Below, one piece after another: positions 26,462 to 35,783 of a stretch of 64,000 bases of DNA; position 1 is the first letter of the stretch; every line of letters begins with the position of its first letter. This DNA comes from JBAXTZ01 sp041666525 (GTDB lineage: Bacteria > Bacillota > Negativicutes > JBAXTZ01): assembly GCA_041666525.1 (NCBI GenBank), contig JBAYGT010000005.1, positions 76,025 through 140,024 on the forward strand, in the 5' to 3' direction. Below the pieces are notes generated by a model that searched no databases, had not been told where the DNA came from, and saw only the letters and a list, made by a program, of their open reading frames with translations. The position numbers and the translations under genes were made by a program.

Positions 26462-26501
26462 TTTAGCGTTTGATAAAATTATTTTGAGAGGTGGGTGCAC
26501 C

Positions 26502-27371
26502 ATGTCCCCAAAAATACGCGAGCTCATTATCCAACTACTTACTTACATAATTCTTGTGGCAGTCGGCCTGATTATCCTGTTTCCGTGCCTGATTATGTTG
26601 ACGACTTCGTTAAAAGCCGACGTTAATTTATTTCAGGTTCCCATCCAATGGATTCCTGACCCGGTAAAGTGGAGTAACTACTCTGAGGCATTCGTCAAAA
26701 TGGACCAAATTGCCCACGGACTAACCTTTGTCCGCGTGCTATCCAACACGCTGTTCGTAACGCTGTTGGGTATGGTTGCTGAACTTTGCGCAGTTTCGTT
26801 TGTAGCCTACGGATTTGCACGGTTTCGTTTTGCCGGCCGAAAAATAATTTTTTTCGCAATGCTCTCGACAATGATGCTGCCGGGCATCATCTTAATTATT
26901 CCCTCATTTATGATTTGGAAAGGCTTGGGTTTAATTGACACTTATGATCCGCTGGTAACTGCCGCATGGCTGGGTGGCGGCGCTTGGGCGGTGTTCTTGA
27001 TGCGCCAATTCATGATGAATATTCCCCGAGAAATGGAAGAAGCGGCAACCATTGACGGCGCCAACACCATGCAAACTTTTTATTTGATAATTATCCCGAT
27101 GATCAAGCCGGCGCTGCTGGCGTTGGGTGTGCTTATTTTCCAGGGCCGCTGGAACGACTTTATGAATCCGTTAATTTACTTAAATACCGCGGCTAAATTT
27201 CCGTTGGTAATGGCGATAAAATTTTTCCAGGAATCGCTCAGCCACGAAGCGCCAAAGTGGAACTATATGATGGCGGTATCCACGGTACTGGCGTTGCCGA
27301 TACTTGTCTTGTATTTTTGCGCACAGCGATACTTTATTGAAGGCTTAAACGTCGGTGCCGTTAAGGGCTAA
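26502..27371 (+). CDS. Sugar ABC transporter permease, MalG type
   Basis: A 289-aa permease with six helices and the EAA loop EEAATIDGANTMQTFYLIII. The start at 26502 has GAGAGGTGG upstream; earlier in-frame ATGs lie inside the MalF-type gene. It forms the membrane channel with the preceding subunit. No ATPase gene is in the operon, so a shared MsmK/UgpC-type ATPase encoded elsewhere is expected. Confidence 0.9.
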   Translation: MSPKIRELIIQLLTYIILVAVGLIILFPCLIMLTTSLKADVNLFQVPIQWIPDPVKWSNYSEAFVKMDQIAHGLTFVRVLSNTLFVTLLGMVAELCAVSFVAYGFARFRFAGRKIIFFAMLSTMMLPGIILIIPSFMIWKGLGLIDTYDPLVTAAWLGGGAWAVFLMRQFMMNIPREMEEAATIDGANTMQTFYLIIIPMIKPALLALGVLIFQGRWNDFMNPLIYLNTAAKFPLVMAIKFFQESLSHEAPKWNYMMAVSTVLALPILVLYFCAQRYFIEGLNVGAVKG

Positions 27372-27381
27372 GGGGGAAAGA

Positions 27382-28638
27382 ATGAATAACCGATCTTTGA
27401 CTGCTATTTGCATTTTGCTGGTTTTTGTAAGCGCAATCGTTTTGGGCGGCTGCGGTAACAAAGCAGCCGAAAAAAAGACCATTCACTTTATGACCTGGGC
27501 CGGCGGTGGTGAGGCGGCAAAAATACAGGTAATCATCGACGCAATTAATGCTAAAAACAGCGATTTTCAAATTGTTCACGAGCCATCGCCTAACGATTAT
27601 CCAACCAAACTGATGACTTCACTGTCCGGCGGCAGCGCCGCTGATTTACTGTGGATTGGCAGCGATGATGTACCGACGCTGTCCGAAAAAGGCGCGCTTA
27701 TGGACATCACCGACCGGCTAAAAGCTGACAAAACCAACAAGGCCGCCAATTTGTCCGACTATTTCCCAAATGTTTTAAAAATCGCCGAATACAACGGCAA
27801 ATATTACGGATTGCCCTGGATTGCCTCACCGTTATTGCTGTTTTATAACAAAGACTTATTCGACAAAGCCGGCGTAAGTTACCCGGATGACACCTGGACT
27901 TGGGCCGATTTTTCAGCAGCTGCGAAAAAACTTACCATCCCCGGCAAGCAATGGGGGTTTTCTATCAATAACGGCAGCCCACCTGTGCAGATGTATATCT
28001 GGCAAACCGACGGTAATGTTATTTCAGCCGATTTGAAACACTCACCGATAGATTCACCGCAAGCAATACAAGCTCTGGAGTATTATTTTGGCATGCAGGG
28101 TGACGGCATTCACTGTGTGCCAAAATCAGTCATACAAGAGCAAGGTTTCGACACGATGTTCTTCGACAGTCACAATGTCGCGATGTTTATTGGCGGCGCT
28201 TCTGATGACCTTGACAAGCAGGAACATCCGTTCAACATCGGCGTGGCGGCGCCGCCTAAGGGACCAACGGGAATCCGCGCAACTCAGGCCTGGTCAGCGC
28301 TGACCGCCATTAACGCCAAGACTCCGGAACCGGACTTGGCATATAAAGCCTTGCTGCAATTAACCGAAGCCCTTCATCATGTGCAGCCGCTGCCGCCGGT
28401 AAAATCACTCGCTAATAAAGAATCGCTAAAAGCTGCCGGTCCGCGCTCGCAGCAACAAATTGACGTAATGTTGCGAATTTTACCGGATATGCGTTGCTAC
28501 GTTGCTGTTCCCAAACAACAAGAATGGAACGATACCTGGGCCAAAGAAGTGCTTGAGCCAATGTCGCTAAAGGGTGCCAACATTCCTGAAATTGCCAAAC
28601 GCGCACGCATAAAACTCGAACAATTTTTGATCAAATAG
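27382..28638 (+). CDS. Sugar ABC transporter substrate-binding lipoprotein (copy 1)
   Basis: A 418-aa extracytoplasmic binding protein with a lipoprotein signal (lipobox LGGC, Cys about residue 24) and the family-1 pattern of sugar-binding proteins: TWAGGGEAAKIQ, YPTKLMTSLSGGSAADLLW, and YYGLPWIA. It captures the saccharide and delivers it to the two permeases encoded just upstream. GGGGGAAAG precedes ATG 27382. A second, clearly related binding protein lies at 30771, so the operon carries a duplication with a large secreted protein between the copies. Confidence 0.9.
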   Translation: MNNRSLTAICILLVFVSAIVLGGCGNKAAEKKTIHFMTWAGGGEAAKIQVIIDAINAKNSDFQIVHEPSPNDYPTKLMTSLSGGSAADLLWIGSDDVPTLSEKGALMDITDRLKADKTNKAANLSDYFPNVLKIAEYNGKYYGLPWIASPLLLFYNKDLFDKAGVSYPDDTWTWADFSAAAKKLTIPGKQWGFSINNGSPPVQMYIWQTDGNVISADLKHSPIDSPQAIQALEYYFGMQGDGIHCVPKSVIQEQGFDTMFFDSHNVAMFIGGASDDLDKQEHPFNIGVAAPPKGPTGIRATQAWSALTAINAKTPEPDLAYKALLQLTEALHHVQPLPPVKSLANKESLKAAGPRSQQQIDVMLRILPDMRCYVAVPKQQEWNDTWAKEVLEPMSLKGANIPEIAKRARIKLEQFLIK

Positions 28639-28647
28639 TGAGGCTTT

Positions 28648-30729
28648 ATGAAAATAATCGCAATAATTGTTGCCGCGTTAATACTCTGTACGATGTCAGC
28701 GGCATTTGCCGGGCAGAATAATCAAGCTGCAAACGCTTATGTAGATGGCTGGTCGGAGCTGCAAAACCCTGCCGCGCTCCGCGACTGGCAGGCTACTGCC
28801 ACACAATATACCCAGCTGATTTTCGGGCGCAAAATGAAGGGAAAATATCTGCCGACAACCGGGTTAGTGGCTGTAAATGAACCAACCGCTGGCGGTTTTT
28901 TCGGCCAATCTTTTGGAATGCCTTCCTATCTGGGGCGTGAAGGCTGGAAGCTTGGCGACAATGGCGAAGGCTTATCCTGCCTGGGCGCAGTCCTTGGCGC
29001 CAGCTTAAACGGAAATGATATGACCGAGGCGTATGAACACGACTGGGTGGAAATGTGTGAGTACTTCTATACCGAAGTCCCTGTTAATGGCGGCGCAAAA
29101 CGCGGCTATGTATCTAACGACGCCGCGGGCAGCAATAGCACCGGCAGTTGGTGGTACGATCTTGCTCCTGCCAGCCTGTTTTTTCAAATCGGCATGATCT
29201 ATGACAAACCGTCCTACAATCTGAAAATGCGAACTACCGCCGATACCCTGGCAGATGCTGCTAAATTATTTGATAACAATTGGCGCCATACCGGCTTTGA
29301 TCTGAAAAATTGGCAAGCTGTTGACCAGGGCTGGTTCGAGCCGGATGCCGCTATCGGCATTGCCTACATCGAATATCTGGCCTACAAAAAATTCCATGAT
29401 CCAAAATATCTTGACGTTGCCAAGCGTTGTATGCAACAGATGCAAAATCATTTTGCCAACCCCTATTACGAATTGCTTGGTTCCTACGGCCCATACACTG
29501 CGGCCCGATTAAATGCTGAGGACGGCGGCAGTTATGATGTGGGGAGATTCCTTGGCTATATTTTAACCGATTCCTCAGATTCTCGCCCCGGTTGGGGTAT
29601 AATGAATGAACAATGGGGCAAATACCCGGCCTACGGTCTGTGCGGCAGCACTACCGATTCCGATGGCTATGCCTTTTCAATGAACACGTTTTGGAACGCT
29701 GGCGCGGTAGCGCCGGTTGCCCGCTATGCGCCGGAATACAGCCGGGTTATCGGAAAATGGCTGACCAATGTTGCCTACAATTCAAATATTTATTATGCTG
29801 ACGGCTTACCGGCGGCGATGCAAGAAGATTACGCCTGGAGTCGGGATACCGGAGTTACCTGTCTGGCTTATGAAGGCACCCGAAACAAGGGAAAAACTCA
29901 ACCGTTTGGCACCGGCGACGATGAACATTTCTATAGTCTGTATAGTTCTGGCGGCGTCGGCGCTATGGCAGCGCTGTTTCAGCCGACAAACATTAATGGC
30001 ATTGTCAGAATCGATTTGCTGAAAACCGATGTTCTCAATACCAATGCCTATCCGACATACTTGTACTACAATCCTTACAGCGCTCCGCAAACTGTCCGGT
30101 TTAATGTTGGCGTAAAACTAACCGATATTTATGATGCAGTCAGTAAAAAATTCATCGCCCATTCGGTCACCGGTGAAAGCGCCGCTACAATACCACCGCA
30201 CAGCGCTGTACAACTGGTGTATACTCCGACAGGTAAACGCCTTGCTTATAGCGGCAATAAAATGCTTATCAATGGTGTCGTAGCCGACTACAATTACAAA
30301 GGTAAGTTGACACTAACACCAGCTACTCCGCCGGAAACTTTTAGCGACTGGTCCGGATTTACCAATACCGGTAAATGGACTAATGCGGCAAACGCAACTG
30401 TTCAGAAGCAACCGGTCGGTATGCGTTTCAATAACGTCAGCGATACCTGGGGCCTGATGGAACAAACAGTCACGCTTGATTTAACCAAGACACCGAAACT
30501 GGCAATAAATATAACAACCATCTCGAATAACGCCAAGTGGGCGCTGAAGGTTGACGACGGGAAAACCAGCTATTATATGCAGAGCGACAACTCCCGCACC
30601 GGCAAGTTCGTTTTCGATCTGCGCGCACGCACTGGTTGGAGCGGCAGCAAGACCTTCAAAATTCAAGTGTTCCCGCTCGGCGGTCCCGGCTGTTATCTGG
30701 ATATCGAATATATGCGTTTCGGCAATTAA
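28648..30729 (+). CDS. Large exported protein, predicted alpha-toroid glycoside hydrolase or lyase, unclassified
   Basis: A 693-aa protein with a signal peptide (cleavage near AFA-GQN). Residues about 90-440 have the helical-hairpin pattern of an (alpha/alpha)-toroid enzyme, with many Trp, Tyr and Asp in loops: GWFEPDAAIGIAYIEYLAY, YLDVAKRCMQQMQNHF, GYAFSMNTFWNAGAVAPVARY. Residues 450-550 form a beta domain. The last 130 residues (FSDWSGFTNTGKW... LDIEYMRFGN) resemble a carbohydrate-binding jelly roll. I cannot place it in a named family. Its position between two sugar-binding proteins suggests that it acts on an extracellular glycan. Confidence 0.6.
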   Translation: MKIIAIIVAALILCTMSAAFAGQNNQAANAYVDGWSELQNPAALRDWQATATQYTQLIFGRKMKGKYLPTTGLVAVNEPTAGGFFGQSFGMPSYLGREGWKLGDNGEGLSCLGAVLGASLNGNDMTEAYEHDWVEMCEYFYTEVPVNGGAKRGYVSNDAAGSNSTGSWWYDLAPASLFFQIGMIYDKPSYNLKMRTTADTLADAAKLFDNNWRHTGFDLKNWQAVDQGWFEPDAAIGIAYIEYLAYKKFHDPKYLDVAKRCMQQMQNHFANPYYELLGSYGPYTAARLNAEDGGSYDVGRFLGYILTDSSDSRPGWGIMNEQWGKYPAYGLCGSTTDSDGYAFSMNTFWNAGAVAPVARYAPEYSRVIGKWLTNVAYNSNIYYADGLPAAMQEDYAWSRDTGVTCLAYEGTRNKGKTQPFGTGDDEHFYSLYSSGGVGAMAALFQPTNINGIVRIDLLKTDVLNTNAYPTYLYYNPYSAPQTVRFNVGVKLTDIYDAVSKKFIAHSVTGESAATIPPHSAVQLVYTPTGKRLAYSGNKMLINGVVADYNYKGKLTLTPATPPETFSDWSGFTNTGKWTNAANATVQKQPVGMRFNNVSDTWGLMEQTVTLDLTKTPKLAINITTISNNAKWALKVDDGKTSYYMQSDNSRTGKFVFDLRARTGWSGSKTFKIQVFPLGGPGCYLDIEYMRFGN

Positions 30730-30770
30730 ACCGGCAACGCATTATATAAAAAAATTGTGAGGAGAGAACC

Positions 30771-32030
30771 ATGAGAAAACTACTCGCGCTTATTGCAGTG
30801 CTTGCATTATGCGTAGCCCTGTTCGCTGGTTGCGGCGGACCAAAAACCGGCGAAAAACTCACCATCCGGCTCACTACTTGGGCTGGCGGTGATGAAGCCA
30901 AAGAACTGCAGGTAATTATCGACAAAATCAATTCCGAAAACACCGATTTTCAAATTGTTCACGAGCCCTGTCCCGGCGAATATCCGACCAAACTTATGAC
31001 CACACTGAGCGGCGGTTCGGGCGCTGATTTGATGTGGGTAGATCAGGCGCTGGTACCTGGCCTTGCCGTTAAAGGCGCGATACTAGATATCAGCGATTAT
31101 CTCAAAAATGATAAAGAGCACGCTGCGGCAAAAATCGATGATTATTTCCCGAGTATATTGAAAATTGCAAGCTATCAGGATAAATATTACGGCCTGCCTT
31201 GGGTTGCCGGACCGGTCGTATTATATTACAACCCGGAAATGTTCAAAAAGGCCGGTATCCAGCCGCCTAACGCCAACTGGACCTGGAAAGAGTTTTTGGC
31301 CGCCAGCGCCAAACTGACCATCCCCGGACAACAATGGGGCTTCACTATCAATACCGACAACTGGCCGCCGCAGGCAATATTCGTCTGGCAGGCTGGCGGT
31401 GAAATCATGGATGTCACAGCCAAAACCTGCCCGATTGATTCGCCGCAAGCCATTGAAGCATTTAAATATTATTACAGTATGTACAGCGACAATAAACACT
31501 GCCCACCCGCCAGTGTTATCAAAGAGCAAGGCAACGAAGAGATGTTCAAATCCGGAAAAGTTGCAATGTTCATGGGCGGAGCTGCCGACAATATGTCTAT
31601 CGACGGGAACCTTGACAACAAATTGTTCACACCGGAAATCGCCGCGCTGCCTAAAGGGCCAAGCGGCAAAGACGTTACCTTCGGCTGGTCGGCAATAACT
31701 GCGATAAACGCTAAAACCGCAAATCCGGCTATCGCCTACAAAGCTTTTATCCAACTGACCGAAGCAATTCACCACTGGAAAGTCGTTGCGCCGCGCAAAT
31801 CACTGGCAACTATTGAAAGCATTGAAAAAGCGCCGCACAAAACAAAAGCTAACGCCGAAGCAATAATGACTGTTCTGCCTAACATGCGTTGCTTCAATAA
31901 TATCGTGCGCCAATCCGAGTGGGACGATATGTATTACAAAGAAGTTCTCGAACCGATGCGCAATAACCCGAAAGATATCGAAGCCATCGCCAAAAAAATG
32001 CGGCCAAAACTCGAAGCCTTCCTGAAATAA
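30771..32030 (+). CDS. Sugar ABC transporter substrate-binding lipoprotein (copy 2)
   Basis: A 419-aa lipoprotein (lipobox FAGC, Cys about residue 22), by eye more than half identical to the product of the gene at 27382 over the N-terminal lobe: DFQIVHEPCPGEYPTKLM against DFQIVHEPSPNDYPTKLM. Residues in the putative sugar-binding cleft differ between the copies (WVDQALVPG against WIGSDDVPT), so the two may bind different saccharides for the same permease pair. TGAGGAGAG precedes the ATG. Confidence 0.9.
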   Translation: MRKLLALIAVLALCVALFAGCGGPKTGEKLTIRLTTWAGGDEAKELQVIIDKINSENTDFQIVHEPCPGEYPTKLMTTLSGGSGADLMWVDQALVPGLAVKGAILDISDYLKNDKEHAAAKIDDYFPSILKIASYQDKYYGLPWVAGPVVLYYNPEMFKKAGIQPPNANWTWKEFLAASAKLTIPGQQWGFTINTDNWPPQAIFVWQAGGEIMDVTAKTCPIDSPQAIEAFKYYYSMYSDNKHCPPASVIKEQGNEEMFKSGKVAMFMGGAADNMSIDGNLDNKLFTPEIAALPKGPSGKDVTFGWSAITAINAKTANPAIAYKAFIQLTEAIHHWKVVAPRKSLATIESIEKAPHKTKANAEAIMTVLPNMRCFNNIVRQSEWDDMYYKEVLEPMRNNPKDIEAIAKKMRPKLEAFLK

Positions 32031-32083
32031 CTCGATTTCTGATAAATATCGATTAGATAAATACCGATATAACGGCATAAAAC

Positions 32084-32206
32084 AGGCCTGCTCAAAAATG
32101 TACAGCTTCCAGGCGTTCCGAGTATTGTAACGCGCCGCGTACGAAAAGGTACGCAAGCAAGCAAACGCAGGAACAACGCAGAAGCTGTGCGCTTTTCAGC
32201 AGGCCT
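32084..32206. repeat. Cloverleaf-like palindromic intergenic element, about 123 bp
   Basis: The 26-base ends pair almost fully: AGGCCTGCT(C)AAAA... with ...TTTT(C)AGCAGGCCT, and ACAGCTTC with GAAGCTGT. Inside are two more hairpins: GCGTT/AACGC (32113-32132) and GCGTAC-GAAAAG-GTACGC (32137-32154). The whole can fold into a branched, cloverleaf-like structure as DNA or RNA. The element ends only 5 bp before the ribosome site of the next gene. It has the look of a dispersed REP- or MITE-like element; no second copy was found in the window. Confidence 0.7.
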
Positions 32207-32219
32207 TAATGAGGTAATT

Positions 32220-34565
32220 TTGAAATTTCAAACTTTTAACAAACCCTTCGGGCAAATTGAAGTTGGTGGAAAATACGCCGGCCTGGCATTTCATGCCGGT
32301 TCGGCATTGCCGTCGCGCATCAGCTTTTTTTATCCTGTGGCTAACAGCATCAGCAACAGCACTGACTACTGGAAACGTTATGAATCACATTTATTCGACA
32401 TGACGTTTACGATCGACGGAAAGGCGCGCGCCATCGGCTACGATGAACATCAAGCCGAGTACACACCGTGTATGTTCCGGGCAACAAAACAATATAATGA
32501 TTGTTTAGCCAAATACGAATATCGCTTTGGCAATAATTTGCCGATAACTTCAATCAGAATCCTGTTGACCAACAGCGGCGAAAAATCAGCGGCGTTCGAG
32601 TTGGCGCTAAAACCTGAAACCGCACTTAATTCTTGTCACAGTTTTAAACGGTTTCAGCCGCAAAGCGTTGTTTCGGCATTCAACGGCGCGGCGCTGATTG
32701 CCGATTTTTCCGAAATTGTTGATCTGGGTCACAGTTCGTTATTTTTCCTGAACGCCGGTGATTTGCCACAAGCAACTGAAGCCGGCAACGGATTTTATTA
32801 CGCCAAAACTCTGCAACCCGGCGAATCGTTAAACATTATTCTGCTTACCGGTTGTTGCCAGGCAACGGATCTTGGCGAAACACTCCAGCGCGTCCGCATC
32901 GGCTGGGTAGCTGACGTTGCCGCGAACGAAGCCCGCGTGGATGAATACATCGAAACAAGCGGCAAAGTGGTTATCAACGACCCGGCATTGTTGGAAACTA
33001 TAGACTGGTCTAAGGCCGTTCATGCCTCGTTGCAACATTATTTGGACGGCTGGTATTTACCAATGCCTTGTCCGGCGGAATATAACTTCTTTTTCACACA
33101 TGATTTTCTCGTACACGGACTGGGTTGGGGTTACTTTGATTTAGATTATTTGAAAAACGGCTATAAATATTTGTTATCGCTAAACGCCGGTGATGATGTT
33201 CTTTCTCACGCCTGCTACTGGAAGGATAACTCCTACTTTAGCGAACCCTGCCCGCCAACTGATTGGAATAACCTCTGGATAATCAACTCGGTCAGCTCCT
33301 ACCTTAAGCACAGCGACGATAAGCTAACCGCCGAACATTTACTGCCAATGATGCAAACCAGTCTGGAGCGAATATTGTTAAATTTCGACAACGGTTTGAT
33401 GAATGCTTATTTCCCGGATTGGTGGGATTTCGGCACCAACTACGGCGCCCGCGCCTATATTTCGATACTTACCTACCGCGCTATTCACAACTTTACATAC
33501 ATCGTCATGCAACTGGATAAACCTGAATTGGCGTCAAAATATTATCCGCTCGCCGAAATTATCCGCAACAAACTAAATGACCAGCTATGGGATAAAGAAA
33601 GCCGATACTTGCTAAACGAACTGTCAGACGGCAGCATGGATAAACACTACTATTCCGGTTCATTGCTCGCGCCGAATTTCGGTTTGTTGAACGAAGAGCG
33701 CGCCAACCAACTGCTCGACACCGCGCGCAACGTGTTATTGGATGATAATTGCGGTGTGCATAATGTTGCACCTGCAGATTTTGTCGGGCTTGAGGAAAAA
33801 TACGGTTTTCATAACGTCGAACAATGTGAAAATGGCTACTACATCAACGGCGGCGTCTGGACACAATGCAATGCCTGGTATGCGCTCAGTTTGATAACAC
33901 TAAATCGTGTCGAAGAAGCCTACGCGATACTGAAAAACCACTTATCACTGGACGGTATTAAGCGCGGCCACAACGGTCAACCATCGTTTTACGAGGCACG
34001 GATTACCGCAAAAGACGAAAACTATGGCAAAATCGATAAGCCGACCTTCCTCTGGCACGGTGGCTGGTATATGTTGACGCTATATCAGTTGCTGGGCATT
34101 CGTGAGACTCCCTGGAATATTGAATTCCATCCAATAACAGCAACAGAGCTTACTAATAGCGCTTGCGAAATAAAGAACCATGGTTGTGATTGCAATGTTA
34201 AATTCAGCAACGAGGGCACTTATTTTCAAGAAATATTGTTCAACGGGCAGCGCAGCTATAGCGCCATCCTTCCTGATCATATCAGCGATGCCAAACTGTT
34301 GCGGGGCGTGCCGGTGTATCCATATCTTTCCGAAGCCGATTGTATTGTTGATAGCGTTGCTTACAATGTAATCACCGGCGAATTTGCCATAGCCGCAAAA
34401 CTTGCCGAAAATCAGCAACTGGATGTCACAATTACAATTCCGGCCCATTGCTCGTTAACGGCAAGCTGCCCGGATATCTCAATCAAACCGTTAGCAGTTA
34501 ACGCACTCGCCAAAACAGTTACCATCTGCTCAAAACATGCTAAAATTATATTGAACGTAAACTAG
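32220..34565 (+). CDS. Large cytoplasmic alpha-toroid glycosidase/phosphorylase-like protein
   Basis: A 781-aa protein without a signal peptide. An N-terminal beta-sandwich (residues about 1-260) is followed by an (alpha/alpha)6-type catalytic region: FFFTHDFLVHGLGWGYFDLDY, AYFPDWWDFGTNYGARAYIS, GGVWTQCNAWYALSL, FLWHGGWYMLTLYQLLG. A C-terminal beta domain closes it. The architecture resembles GH63/GH78/GH94-type enzymes, but I cannot assign a family. The start is TTG 32220 with GAGGTAA just upstream; the upstream in-frame start lies inside the palindromic repeat. It probably cleaves or phosphorolyses the sugar imported by the preceding ABC system. Confidence 0.65.
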   Translation: MKFQTFNKPFGQIEVGGKYAGLAFHAGSALPSRISFFYPVANSISNSTDYWKRYESHLFDMTFTIDGKARAIGYDEHQAEYTPCMFRATKQYNDCLAKYEYRFGNNLPITSIRILLTNSGEKSAAFELALKPETALNSCHSFKRFQPQSVVSAFNGAALIADFSEIVDLGHSSLFFLNAGDLPQATEAGNGFYYAKTLQPGESLNIILLTGCCQATDLGETLQRVRIGWVADVAANEARVDEYIETSGKVVINDPALLETIDWSKAVHASLQHYLDGWYLPMPCPAEYNFFFTHDFLVHGLGWGYFDLDYLKNGYKYLLSLNAGDDVLSHACYWKDNSYFSEPCPPTDWNNLWIINSVSSYLKHSDDKLTAEHLLPMMQTSLERILLNFDNGLMNAYFPDWWDFGTNYGARAYISILTYRAIHNFTYIVMQLDKPELASKYYPLAEIIRNKLNDQLWDKESRYLLNELSDGSMDKHYYSGSLLAPNFGLLNEERANQLLDTARNVLLDDNCGVHNVAPADFVGLEEKYGFHNVEQCENGYYINGGVWTQCNAWYALSLITLNRVEEAYAILKNHLSLDGIKRGHNGQPSFYEARITAKDENYGKIDKPTFLWHGGWYMLTLYQLLGIRETPWNIEFHPITATELTNSACEIKNHGCDCNVKFSNEGTYFQEILFNGQRSYSAILPDHISDAKLLRGVPVYPYLSEADCIVDSVAYNVITGEFAIAAKLAENQQLDVTITIPAHCSLTASCPDISIKPLAVNALAKTVTICSKHAKIILNVN

Positions 34566-34613
34566 AACAAGCGCAGGATAAACCAACAAGTTGTCCTGCG
34601 CTTGTTCTTTGTG
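34564..34613 (+). terminator. Terminator of the carbohydrate operon
   Basis: A perfect 15-bp stem (AGAACAAGCGCAGGA with TCCTGCGCTTGTTCT), 15-base loop and TTTGT tail, directly after the stop codon of the last operon gene. Confidence 0.85.
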
Positions 34614-34684
34614 CCGTTTCAAAAAATTAATGACAGCCAACGCAGAAATAGCGTAAAATGTTGGTGTATTGCATTGAGGTGAAC

Positions 34685-35743
34685 ATGAAAAAAATCCGTA
34701 CGGCACTAATTGGCTTCGGACTATCGGGCGCGGTTTTTCACGCGCCCTACATCGAGCGGTCGGATAAATATGAACTGGCGGCAATCTGCTCCAGTCGTAC
34801 CGAAGAAATTCTGCGGCAATATCCGGGGATTTTGGTAACTAACGACCAAACTGAGCTACTTAACGCAAAGGACATTGACCTGGTAGTCATAGCAACGCCG
34901 ACAGCCACCCATTTTCCGTTGGCACATGCGGCGCTCAACAACGGCAAACACGTTGTCGTCGAAAAACCATTTGTGATTAATTCGGATGAGGGAAGAAAAT
35001 TAGCCGAACTTGCCCTACGCCACAACCTTACTCTGAGTGTTTACCAAAACCGCCGTTATGACAACGACTATTTGGCACTGGTCAAGTGTATCTCCGACGG
35101 ATTACTCGGAACCATCTACTCGGCAGAATTTCGTTTCGACCGGTTTCGGCCGCAAGCTACCCAACGCTGGAAAGATTGCGACATTCCCGGTGCCGGCTGT
35201 TTGTATGATATTGCGCCGCATATGATTGACCATAGTTTGGCGTTGTTTGGCTGGCCGGAAACAATTTATGCCGAAATCGACCGGCAGCGCCCGGATTCAT
35301 GTGCCACAGACTATTTACACATACTGCTTGGGTATGGTAAACTGAAAGTCAATCTGCGCTTTTCCAACTTTGCGCTCCATAGTGGACCAAGAATGCTGAT
35401 TTACGGCGACAAGGGTACTTTTATTAAATACGGTATGGATCCGCAGGAACGTTTGCAACCACTTATCAGTAGCGGTGTCACCTGCAGCAATGCCGCAGCC
35501 GTGAGCGCCTGCCTGGACAATACAACAGACTTATACTATCAACAAGGTTCTATCCAACAGCATCAGAAAATCGATTATCCAATCGGCAATTATGGCAAAT
35601 ATTATGACGATCTTTACGGCGCAATTGTTAACAATACTGCGCCGCCGGTCACCGCCGAAGAAGCTACTAATGTAATCAGGATTATCGAATTAGCAACACA
35701 AAGTGCAAATTTAGGAAAACGATTAGATATTCGCATTCAATAA
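34685..35743 (+). CDS. Gfo/Idh/MocA family oxidoreductase
   Basis: A 352-aa NAD(P)-dependent dehydrogenase. The N-terminal Rossmann domain starts IRTALIGFGLSGAVFHAPY (dinucleotide loop), with ATPTATHF and VVEKPFVIN, the EKP motif carrying the catalytic Lys. A C-terminal alpha/beta domain contains AGCLYDIAPHMIDHSL. Members oxidise sugars, inositols or related polyols. The start at 34685 follows GAGGTG; a promoter-like ATGACA, 18 bp, TAAAAT lies at 34630-34659. It is separated from the sugar operon by a terminator, so the functional link is only by proximity. Confidence 0.87.
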   Translation: MKKIRTALIGFGLSGAVFHAPYIERSDKYELAAICSSRTEEILRQYPGILVTNDQTELLNAKDIDLVVIATPTATHFPLAHAALNNGKHVVVEKPFVINSDEGRKLAELALRHNLTLSVYQNRRYDNDYLALVKCISDGLLGTIYSAEFRFDRFRPQATQRWKDCDIPGAGCLYDIAPHMIDHSLALFGWPETIYAEIDRQRPDSCATDYLHILLGYGKLKVNLRFSNFALHSGPRMLIYGDKGTFIKYGMDPQERLQPLISSGVTCSNAAAVSACLDNTTDLYYQQGSIQQHQKIDYPIGNYGKYYDDLYGAIVNNTAPPVTAEEATNVIRIIELATQSANLGKRLDIRIQ

Positions 35744-35783
35744 TTCGTTTCCCGGATATAATATTTTCACAACAGGGGGGCAT

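Noticed and set aside
27382..32030. Frameshift or assembly duplication producing two binding-protein genes.
   Set aside because: The copies are diverged along their length, both are full-length with separate lipoboxes and ribosome sites, and a 2-kb unrelated gene lies between them.
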